From assembly GCA_018819085.1 (NCBI GenBank), contig JAHJQT010000024.1, positions 1-12,840 of the forward strand: 12,840 nucleotides of DNA, in the 5' to 3' direction. The translations under genes were made by a program, and so were the position numbers. The notes below the pieces were generated by a model. The model saw only the letters and a program-made list of their open reading frames with translations, made no database searches and had not been told where the DNA came from. Below, piece after piece: positions 5,602 through 12,321 of the stretch. Position 1 is the stretch's first letter; the number at the start of each line of letters is the position of its first letter. This DNA comes from Patescibacteria group bacterium. Its GTDB lineage: Bacteria > Patescibacteriota > Minisyncoccia > Portnoybacterales > UBA2143.

Positions 5602-5642
5602 TAACCAAGCTTATCATACTTCTATAACGAAGTAAATCCCAG

Positions 5643-5714
5643 AGCCGACCCGGGGAGTTGAACCCCAAACCTATACTTTACGAAAGTATTGCTCTACCAT
5701 TGAGCTAGGTCGGC
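5643..5714 (-). tRNA. tRNA-Thr (anticodon CGT), no encoded CCA
   Basis: The acceptor pairs GCCGACC with GGTCGGC, with discriminator T. The D-arm is GCTC AATGGTA GAGC, and the anticodon stem ATACT/AGTAT closes the loop TTCGTAA (anticodon CGT, reading ACG). The T-arm is TGGGG TTCAACT CCCCG. G1-C72 and C2-G71 fit threonine identity. CCA is not encoded. It lies 3 nt after tRNA-Gly and 41 nt before prfB, so it is likely cut from the same transcript. Confidence 0.95.
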
Positions 5715-5717
5715 ATG

Positions 5718-5788
5718 AGCGGATGAAGGGAATCGAACCCTCGTCATCTGCTTGGGAAGCAGAAGCTCTACCATTGAGCTACATCCGC
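5718..5788 (-). tRNA. tRNA-Gly (anticodon CCC), no encoded CCA
   Basis: The acceptor pairs GCGGATG with CATCCGC, with discriminator T. The D-arm is GCTC AATGGTA GAGC, and the anticodon stem TCTGC/GCAGA closes the loop TTCCCAA (anticodon CCC, reading GGG). The T-arm is GAGGG TTCGATT CCCTT. CCA is not encoded, unlike in the nearby tRNA-Gln. It begins 7 nt after the divIC stop codon and is followed 3 nt later by tRNA-Thr. Confidence 0.95.
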
Positions 5789-5795
5789 AAATATA

Positions 5796-6230
5796 TTATG
5801 AATTAAAAAAATATTCCCACCACTTCCAATAATTAGCTAATTCTGTATTATTATCTTCTAATTTAACATCTGGATTATTTAATTCCTCTATTTCTGCACC
5901 ACCCTTTCTGACAACCTCAACTCCATCAATAATATCTTTAGATAAAACAACTACTGTTTCTCCTGGATTTTTTAGATTAAGTTTTATCCTTGCTTCTTTT
6001 TCTAAATATGAATCTTCTTTAAAGTAATCCATCAAATCAGATAATTGTTGATTATCTCCTTCTAATTTATCTATATTTGATTTAAGTTGATTAATTTCGT
6101 TTGATAATTGATGTTCGCGATAAGTTTCTCTAACTAAACCGATTAATAAGAAAATCAAAACAAAAACAGCAATAAAAAGAAATATTTTAGAGCTTAAAAT
6201 CTTTTTTATTTTTTTTGCTTTTTGTGCCAT
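5796..6230 (-). CDS. Septum formation initiator family protein (DivIC/FtsL-like)
   Basis: This 144-residue bitopic protein of the DivIC/FtsB/FtsL type bridges divisome proteins at the septum. A basic cytoplasmic N-terminus (1-13) precedes one membrane helix (about 14-33). An extracytoplasmic coiled coil follows (about 38-68, with leucines and asparagines at heptad spacing). The family hallmark YLEKEARIKLNLKNPGE at about 75-91 comes next. The acidic C-terminal tail with a Trp/Phe-rich end (WKWWEYFF) is poorly conserved. The family is clear; which member (DivIC, FtsL or FtsB) cannot be told from sequence. The ATG at 6230 has no Shine-Dalgarno. The gene opens the block that continues through two tRNAs into prfB-ftsE-ftsX, which fits a division role. 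Confidence 0.88.
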   Translation of the reverse strand: MAQKAKKIKKILSSKIFLFIAVFVLIFLLIGLVRETYREHQLSNEINQLKSNIDKLEGDNQQLSDLMDYFKEDSYLEKEARIKLNLKNPGETVVVLSKDIIDGVEVVRKGGAEIEELNNPDVKLEDNNTELANYWKWWEYFFNS

Positions 6231-6249
6231 TTGTGTTATTGTTAATACA

Positions 6250-6354
6250 ATGAAAGCTTCTACAAGAAAGAAAATATTTTATACAGTTTGGATTATATTA
6301 GCTAGTATGGTTATCTTAAGTATGCTTAGTTTCTTGTTCACGCCAATGTTTTAA
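6250..6354 (+). CDS. 34-residue single-span membrane microprotein (candidate)
   Basis: An ATG at 6250 opens 34 codons to a TAA at 6352-6354 on the plus strand. The peptide has a strongly basic start (MKASTRKK), one hydrophobic helix at about residues 9-30 (I, L, V, W, F, M) and a short end with Pro. This is the layout of a small inner-membrane protein with its N-terminus inside. It fills nearly the whole gap between lepA and divIC, which makes it more likely to be real. It is divergent from divIC and convergent with lepA. No Shine-Dalgarno or clear promoter is seen. I do not recognise the family. It could be a chance frame in AT-rich DNA, though the clean topology argues against that. Confidence 0.5.
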   Translation: MKASTRKKIFYTVWIILASMVILSMLSFLFTPMF

Positions 6355-6368
6355 TTTTAACATGGTCT

Positions 6369-8147
6369 TTATTTTTTCAAAACCTTTAAAAATACTTCTT
6401 GAGGAATATTTAGTTTACCAAGAGATCTCATTTTCTTTTTACCTTTTTTTTGCTTCTCTAATAATTTTCTTTTACGTGTATAATCTCCTCCGTATAAATA
6501 TCCAGTAACATCTTTACGCATAGCACTGATTGTTTCTCTTGCTATAACTTTTCCACCAATAACTGCTTGTATGGATATAGAAAAAAGCTGTTTTGGAATG
6601 GCTTGTTTTAATTTTAAAACTAAAGCCTTCGCTTCTTTATAAACACCTTCTTTATGAACAATTCTAGAAAATGCTTCTTGCTTTTCTCCAGCTATTAAAA
6701 TATCCATCTTTATCAAATCTCCAAGACGATAACCAGTAATTTCATAATTCATTGAACCATATCCAGATGTAATATTTTTTAATTTATCATAAAAATCAAC
6801 AACAATTTCACTTAAAGCTATATCATATTTAATTAAAACTCTTCCAACTCCTAAGTATTGTGTATCTTTATATTCCGATCTCATTCCTTCTAATAACTTC
6901 ATTACTTGACCTAAATAAAGATTTGGCGTAATAACTTCAAGACAAACCCATGGTTCTTTAATGCTATTAATTTTATTAACTTCAGGCATATCTTCTGGTG
7001 AAGAAATAACAAACTCTTTATTCTCATTATCAGTTATCTGATAAGTAACTGATGGTGACGTAACAATTAAATTCAATTGATATTCTCTTTTTAAACGTTC
7101 TAATATTATTTCTAAATGAAGCATTCCTAAAAAACCACAACGGAATCCTCTACCTAATCCTTCACATGACTCTGGCTCATACTGAAGAGAAGCATCACTT
7201 AATTTTAATTTGTCTAAACTTTCTTTCAATAAATCGTAATCACTTGATTCAATAGGATAAAAACTTGCAAAGACAACAGAATTTATCTTCTTATACCCCA
7301 ACAATGGTTTTATTATTGAACCAAATAAAGTAATAGTATCTCCAACTTGACATTGTCCTAGATCTTTAAGACCTGTAGCGATATATCCTATTTCTCCTGC
7401 ATTTAAAGAATTAGTTTTAACAAAATCAGGCTTAAATACTCCCGTCTCAATAATCTCAGCTTGAGCTTTTGAAGCAAACATTGTTATTTTATCTCTTGTT
7501 TTAATTTGACCATCAACAATTCTGACATAAACCACAACTCCCTTATATAAATCATAATCAGAATCAAAAATTAAAGCTCTTAAGGGATCTTCTTGTTTTC
7601 CACTTGGTGCAGGTATTCTTTCTATAACAGCACTTAAAACTTTATCTATGTTTGTTCCTTCTTTAGCTGAAATTTTAATAATTTCATCTTCTTTCACATT
7701 AAGCATCTGACATATTTCCTGAACCGTCTCTTTAATTTGAGCATTAGGCAAATCAATTTTATTTAAAACAGGAATAATAACTAAATTCTGCTCTTGAGCA
7801 AAATGAAGATTAGCTAATGTTTGAGCTTGAACTCCCTGACTAGCATCAACCATTAAAATTGCACCTTCAACAGCAGCCAAACTTCGCGAAACTTCATAAG
7901 CAAAATCAACATGACCTGGAGTATCAATTAGGTTTAAAATATAATCTTTGTATTCCATTCTTACTGGCTGTAATTTTATAGTAATCCCTTTCTCTCTTTC
8001 CAAATCCATCATATCTAAAAATTGTTTCTTCATTTTTCTTTTTTCTATCGTCTTGGTCAATTCTAAAAGACGATCAGCTAAAGTTGATTTACCATGATCT
8101 ATATGACTGATGATGCAAAAATTACGTATGTTTTGTTGTGTTGTCAT
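6369..8147 (-). CDS. lepA: Elongation factor 4 (LepA)
   Basis: LepA is a translational GTPase that acts on stalled or maturing ribosomes. Its 592 residues are the normal length. The G domain shows HIDHGKST (15-22), the G2 region with ITIK (55-58), DTPGH (75-79) and NKID (129-132). Later come the EF-G-like domains, and the LepA-specific C-terminal domain with SAMRKDVTGYLYGGDYTRKR near residue 545-565. The absence of EF-G domain IV excludes EF-G. The ATG at 8147 shares its A with the murJ stop codon (TAATG), so translation is coupled to murJ. No Shine-Dalgarno is seen. The gene ends close to the plus-strand microprotein gene, to which it is convergent. Confidence 0.97.
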   Translation of the reverse strand: MTTQQNIRNFCIISHIDHGKSTLADRLLELTKTIEKRKMKKQFLDMMDLEREKGITIKLQPVRMEYKDYILNLIDTPGHVDFAYEVSRSLAAVEGAILMVDASQGVQAQTLANLHFAQEQNLVIIPVLNKIDLPNAQIKETVQEICQMLNVKEDEIIKISAKEGTNIDKVLSAVIERIPAPSGKQEDPLRALIFDSDYDLYKGVVVYVRIVDGQIKTRDKITMFASKAQAEIIETGVFKPDFVKTNSLNAGEIGYIATGLKDLGQCQVGDTITLFGSIIKPLLGYKKINSVVFASFYPIESSDYDLLKESLDKLKLSDASLQYEPESCEGLGRGFRCGFLGMLHLEIILERLKREYQLNLIVTSPSVTYQITDNENKEFVISSPEDMPEVNKINSIKEPWVCLEVITPNLYLGQVMKLLEGMRSEYKDTQYLGVGRVLIKYDIALSEIVVDFYDKLKNITSGYGSMNYEITGYRLGDLIKMDILIAGEKQEAFSRIVHKEGVYKEAKALVLKLKQAIPKQLFSISIQAVIGGKVIARETISAMRKDVTGYLYGGDYTRKRKLLEKQKKGKKKMRSLGKLNIPQEVFLKVLKK

Positions 8148-9709
8148 TATTTTTTAAACAAAGAATTGAGAAAAAACTTTAATTCTGATAATTTGAAAAT
8201 CCAAGAAAAAAATAAATAAATTAAAATACCAACAAGACCAGCTAAAGCTCCTTGAATTAAAGCATTTAAAACCACATTTATATTAACTAAAGCAATTAAA
8301 AATTGCAAAGAAATATATGCACCTAGACCTGCTAATAAAGAGGCTAAAACCATTTTAATTCCAGAAATAAATATTTTCTTACCATCAATAAATCCTATTT
8401 TTCTTTTTAAGAATACAAAAAGAAGAATCATGTAAAAAATTCCACCTAGAGAAAATCCTAAAGCTAATCCAGGTACACCCATAAAACGAGAAAGGAATAA
8501 CGCAGATGACACACGTATAGTTGTCGCAAAAAGTCCAATAACAAAAGGACGCCAAGCATCTTCCCAAGCGAAAAAACCACGCAATAGAAGAAGAATAAGT
8601 GCCTCAGCAAAAAGAGCTATAGAGAAATATGCTAGTGTTTTTAATGTCAGAGATACATCATAAACATCAAAATTACCTGTTCCTAAAATAACCTGAACTA
8701 TCTCAGCTCGTAAAACAATGACAAGAGCTGCAGATGGTAAAGTAAAGAAAAGAATTTGACGAGCAACTAAAGAAAATTCTTTTATAAATCTCTGTGTATC
8801 TCTTTTCTGAGCTGATTCTGAAAGTTTTGGAAAAACAGCTAAAACAAAAGAAATACCAAAAATACCCAATGGAAAACTCCAAATATTGTGAGCTAAATTA
8901 TATACAGCAATACTTCCAACTGCCAAAAAAGAAGCTATTATTGTCATGGCTAAAAAATCAATTTGAAAAAGAATTAAATTCAAAACACGCGGAGGCATTA
9001 ATTTAAAAATTCTTTTAACTCCTTCAAATCTAAAATCAAAAATAGGTGCCCATCTAAATCCACAGAAAAAAGATGTTGGAACTTGAATTGCCATATGAAA
9101 GAAAGAACCTAGCACAACACCATAAGCAAGTCCTAAAAGACCATATGGTTCTATTAAAAACAAAGCTCCAAAAATGATTCCCAGATTATACATAATTGGT
9201 CCTAAAGAATATACAAGAAAACGTTTAAAGCTACGTAAAATTCCACCCAAAACAGTACTTATTCCAAGAAAAAAAGAACTTAAAAACATAACCCTAGCTA
9301 ATTCAACTGTTGCAGACAATTTTTCAGGCGAAAATCCAGGAGCAATAAGTTTAATCAACCAAGGAGCAAAAACTATTAAAATAAGGCAAATAACAATTAA
9401 AGAAAGACCAATTAAATTAAGAATACTGTTAGCTAAATACCAAGCATTATTCTTATCTTTTTGAAGATAATTAATAAAAACAGGAATAAAACCTGCTGTA
9501 ATTGCACCTAAAACAAGTATAGAATAAACCAAATCAGGAATACGAAAAGCAGTGTAATAGATATCTAATTCATCCCCAGCTCCAAATTTTCCTGCAAGAA
9601 TTCTATCGCGAACAAGTCCTAATAATCGACTAACTAAAGAAGCCGCTCCTAAAATTATAGCGGCTGAAGCAATAGTTTTTGATTTGTTATTTAAAAATTT
9701 TTTAATCAT
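8147..9709 (-). CDS. murJ: Lipid II flippase MurJ (MviN)
   Basis: MurJ moves lipid II across the inner membrane for peptidoglycan synthesis and belongs to the MOP superfamily. The protein is hydrophobic throughout, with about 14 predicted helices. It carries the N-terminal family segment SLVSRLLGLVRDRILAGKFG, the AFRIPDLV segment and a conserved LAVFPKLSE segment mid-protein. From ATG 9709 the length is 520 residues, normal for the family. A TTG at 9736 would add nine residues, but homologues as I know them begin with MIKKFL-like sequence, so I choose the ATG. No Shine-Dalgarno is seen. Its TAA overlaps the lepA ATG by one base. The nested inverted-repeat mosaic lies directly upstream and any promoter would be in or beside it; a TATACT at 9731-9726 is the only candidate. 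Confidence 0.95.
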   Translation of the reverse strand: MIKKFLNNKSKTIASAAIILGAASLVSRLLGLVRDRILAGKFGAGDELDIYYTAFRIPDLVYSILVLGAITAGFIPVFINYLQKDKNNAWYLANSILNLIGLSLIVICLILIVFAPWLIKLIAPGFSPEKLSATVELARVMFLSSFFLGISTVLGGILRSFKRFLVYSLGPIMYNLGIIFGALFLIEPYGLLGLAYGVVLGSFFHMAIQVPTSFFCGFRWAPIFDFRFEGVKRIFKLMPPRVLNLILFQIDFLAMTIIASFLAVGSIAVYNLAHNIWSFPLGIFGISFVLAVFPKLSESAQKRDTQRFIKEFSLVARQILFFTLPSAALVIVLRAEIVQVILGTGNFDVYDVSLTLKTLAYFSIALFAEALILLLLRGFFAWEDAWRPFVIGLFATTIRVSSALFLSRFMGVPGLALGFSLGGIFYMILLFVFLKRKIGFIDGKKIFISGIKMVLASLLAGLGAYISLQFLIALVNINVVLNALIQGALAGLVGILIYLFFSWIFKLSELKFFLNSLFKK

Positions 9710-9743
9710 ATTATTTAAAAGAATCAGTATATTCAAGCACGGC

Positions 9744-9944
9744 AGGAATAGGACGTGCCTTAGAAAGATAGACAGGCGTGGCCTTACAGAGCTACATCCT
9801 TGCGTAGTAAGGTTGTGCGAATAAGGCCGTGCCTGGTTAGATTTCTTAAAGGCACCTATTCATTCATAGGACACGCCTTGACGAGTACACCCTTCCGCCC
9901 TCCGAGCGTAAGGGATGTAGCTCTCAAGGCAGCGTCCTATTCCT
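9744..9944. repeat. Mosaic of nested inverted repeats (structured RNA or REP/MITE-like element)
   Basis: This 201-bp non-coding block fills the gap between the DUF4012 gene and murJ and is clearly GC-richer than its surroundings. Its ends form a 12-bp perfect stem (9744-9755 with 9933-9944), extended by TGCCTT (9756-9761) with AAGGCA (9926-9931) after one bulge. Inside lie hairpin 1 (9773-9786 with 9822-9835, 14 bp including tandem GU), hairpin 2 (AAGGC 9849-9853 with 9875-9879, plus CCTAT 9855-9859 with 9866-9870) and hairpin 3 (9883-9894 with 9910-9923, two bulges). A 12-bp pairing of 9788-9799 with 9913-9924 competes with hairpin 3 and would form a pseudoknot with hairpin 1. Variants of an AAGGC-x-CGTCCTATTC unit recur in alternating orientation. 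No open reading frame of note is present. It matches no RNA family that I know. Confidence 0.75.
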
Positions 9945-9957
9945 TCTACCCATCTTT

Positions 9958-12261
9958 TTAGAATTCAAAGGTTGCACCTGAAAATCTATCAATTTTTAAA
10001 TCACTCTCAATATTCAATGCGCCAGAACTCAAATTAGAATCCTCAGGATATCTCCATGAAATCTTCCAATCCTCAGGATATTCCAGTTTATGATTAAAAT
10101 TACTTCCAATACTGCCTAATTGCTTTTGGACTAACAAACTATAACTATCCGTTGGTTTAGTCAAGTCAATTTTAAATGGAAGTTTGTATTTATAGACTAA
10201 AATAACAGTTTCTCCTGGACTAACATAAACCCAATTACCAAACACTGTTTTATTACTCTCTTCAAATATACGCGTACCTGTTTTTTTATCAGTAATCATT
10301 TTACTTTCAATTTCTTCCACTAATGGATCTTTTTTAAAATTATTCTTTTGATAATCAATCGGAGGCTGATAAATTTCTAAACTTTGACCATTAGCTGAAA
10401 TTAATTCACTTCCTAAAGGAAGATAGACTCTTAAATAATTTGAATTAACTCGATTCCACCAGTCATATTCAGAATCCCCTCCTTTATGTTCTCTTTTAAT
10501 TGTGAGCGTATCAACAATTGAACCGTCTTCCTGAATTTCTGCCTCATGACTTATTGTCTCTTTAACCATTCTATCTGTCTTATATCCATTAATATTAGAT
10601 GAAACTACACTTAAATAATCTTTATCCGTCTCAAGAATCTTACCAGACCAACCTTCATCAATAGATAACTTTTCAAGAGATTGATCATTGAAATAAGCTA
10701 GAATATGTTTTTCTTTAAGACAGTCAAAGATAATAGTAATTGCTTTCTTTTTATTTTCTGAAGATAAAGAGCTTAATGTCTCAATGAATTTTGGAGCAAA
10801 ATCAGCTAAAATCTTCTTTGGCCGATTAAGTTCTTTATCATAATCAATTTCTACTTTATATTGCACTAATTCAATAAAATTATTTTCATCTAAAACAACA
10901 TCATAATCCGGCATTGAGATAGGACCAGTTATTTCTAAAAGTCGTTCAATTAAAGTTGGAGTTAAACTTATTACCCCATCTACTGTAGGACCTCCTGTTT
11001 TTTCATAAAACCATTCAATTTTCTGAGCTGAAGTTGGAAAATCAGCAAACCAATTAGCATCATGTATTGACCAAGTGGTGCTAATTTTTTGAATTGGCCG
11101 TGGAGGAATAATTTTTTCATGAAGCTGACCATCTGCATTATAGATACCATCAATAAAAAGATCACTAATAACGCCTCTATCTAAAGTTAAAAGTCCGTAA
11201 GTTCCTATAAATCCTCCAGTAGCACGAATTTCACTATTATTTTGAAATATTAAAAGATATTGACGAGGATTATCATGACCTAAAATACTTAGTAAAGCGC
11301 TAGAATAACTCAATGCTTGATTAAGCATTTTTTCAACTAGTGGTAATTTATCTTTTAACGAAACAATGCCTTCTTGCATATCAGAAGGCATAACATTAAT
11401 TTCAACATCATCAAGTTCTTTATTTGCTACCTCAATACTTTGTAATGCATTTTTTAAATTTACCTGACTTAAAACAATATTATCAGTTAAATTGCTTTCT
11501 TTTGAATTAATTAAATTAAATAAATTATTAAATGAAAATAAATTAACAGCTGAGGCAAGTGTTTGCCCTGCCATAGCAAGATTTTCTCCAACTTTAACTA
11601 AATGATTACCTGATGAAACCAATGAATTACCAGGAAGGTTGTCTAAAATACTTAAAACGACATTGCCCATTTTTCTTATTTCATATCCTGCATCAGCAAA
11701 ATTAGAACGTGCTAATCCAAAACTTTGTTCAGCTGTTTGCCAATCTGCTTGTTCTAATGAATTTTGCGCAGCAAGTAAATTTTGATAAGCTGATAAGCTA
11801 CTACTTAAAACATCATCTTTAATATTCATACCACGACTAATAAAAGAAGCTCCGGGTACAATTAAAGAGATTGCGAAAACAATTAAAATAAAACCAACTA
11901 AAGATTTAGGCAGTTTTTTAAAAAAAACATGCCTTTCTTTTTGTTTTATCCTAGGCGTAGATACGTTAAAATATTTTTTAGAAGCAACTTCAGGAAAATA
12001 AAATTCCTCTAATAAATCTAAATTTATTTCTGATTTACTTTGCTTAATTTCCTTCAAGCCAATATCTGATCTTTCTATTTCTTCTAACTCTTCTAATATT
12101 TTTTCTTTTGTTAAAACCTCTTGAACATCTATTTCCTTATTTTTAATATTTACATTTCTTAAATTAATAATTGACTCTATTTTTCTTATTTTTTCAAAAT
12201 CAAAATTACCCATCCTATCAACAGGTTTAATGTCAAATAAAACTGAAAGAATAGATTTCAT
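9958..12261 (-). CDS. DUF4012 domain membrane protein
   Basis: This 767-residue protein belongs to the DUF4012 group, large surface-facing proteins of unknown function common in CPR bacteria, Chloroflexi and Actinobacteria, often beside polysaccharide genes. Residues 1-118 are charged and predicted cytoplasmic. One membrane helix follows (about 119-140, ending in PGASF). The rest is extracytoplasmic: a helical region with repeated Leu/Ala pairs (about 145-320), then the DUF4012 core with LLIFQNNSEIRATGGFIGTYG near residue 340-360 and a DANWFADFPTSAQK segment near 400. A beta-rich tail follows. The ATG at 12261 lacks a Shine-Dalgarno and follows a hairpin leader. A glycosyltransferase gene lies upstream, which fits a role at the cell surface; this is inference. 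Confidence 0.9.
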   Translation of the reverse strand: MKSILSVLFDIKPVDRMGNFDFEKIRKIESIINLRNVNIKNKEIDVQEVLTKEKILEELEEIERSDIGLKEIKQSKSEINLDLLEEFYFPEVASKKYFNVSTPRIKQKERHVFFKKLPKSLVGFILIVFAISLIVPGASFISRGMNIKDDVLSSSLSAYQNLLAAQNSLEQADWQTAEQSFGLARSNFADAGYEIRKMGNVVLSILDNLPGNSLVSSGNHLVKVGENLAMAGQTLASAVNLFSFNNLFNLINSKESNLTDNIVLSQVNLKNALQSIEVANKELDDVEINVMPSDMQEGIVSLKDKLPLVEKMLNQALSYSSALLSILGHDNPRQYLLIFQNNSEIRATGGFIGTYGLLTLDRGVISDLFIDGIYNADGQLHEKIIPPRPIQKISTTWSIHDANWFADFPTSAQKIEWFYEKTGGPTVDGVISLTPTLIERLLEITGPISMPDYDVVLDENNFIELVQYKVEIDYDKELNRPKKILADFAPKFIETLSSLSSENKKKAITIIFDCLKEKHILAYFNDQSLEKLSIDEGWSGKILETDKDYLSVVSSNINGYKTDRMVKETISHEAEIQEDGSIVDTLTIKREHKGGDSEYDWWNRVNSNYLRVYLPLGSELISANGQSLEIYQPPIDYQKNNFKKDPLVEEIESKMITDKKTGTRIFEESNKTVFGNWVYVSPGETVILVYKYKLPFKIDLTKPTDSYSLLVQKQLGSIGSNFNHKLEYPEDWKISWRYPEDSNLSSGALNIESDLKIDRFSGATFEF

Positions 12262-12301
12262 ACGACAAAACGCCTAATTTCTATTAAGCGTTTTTATTAT
12301 A
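12262..12301 (-). promoter_or_regulatory. -10 box and 5' hairpin in the DUF4012 leader
   Basis: On the minus strand TATAAT (12301-12296) is followed at once by a 12-bp stem with one GU pair (12294-12283 with 12278-12267) and a 4-nt loop, ending 5 nt before the ATG. If the box is used, the mRNA begins with this hairpin. The same hairpin could also terminate the upstream glycosyltransferase gene, and on the plus strand it is followed by TTTTTATT. No clear -35 box is seen. Confidence 0.5.
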
Positions 12302-12321
12302 TCATATTTGTATTGTTCTAA

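Noticed and set aside
5590..5642. Programmed frameshift site rescuing a longer RF2
   Set aside because: No CUU-UGA type site is seen, an in-frame TAA is next to the ATG, and tRNA-Thr blocks any longer upstream frame.
8385..8567. Minus-strand frames at 8385-8567 and 10980-11165
   Set aside because: They overlap murJ and the DUF4012 gene in another frame and have no independent support.
9710..9736. TTG 9736 as the murJ start
   Set aside because: It adds nine residues outside the usual N-terminus and has no ribosome site; ATG 9709 matches the family start.
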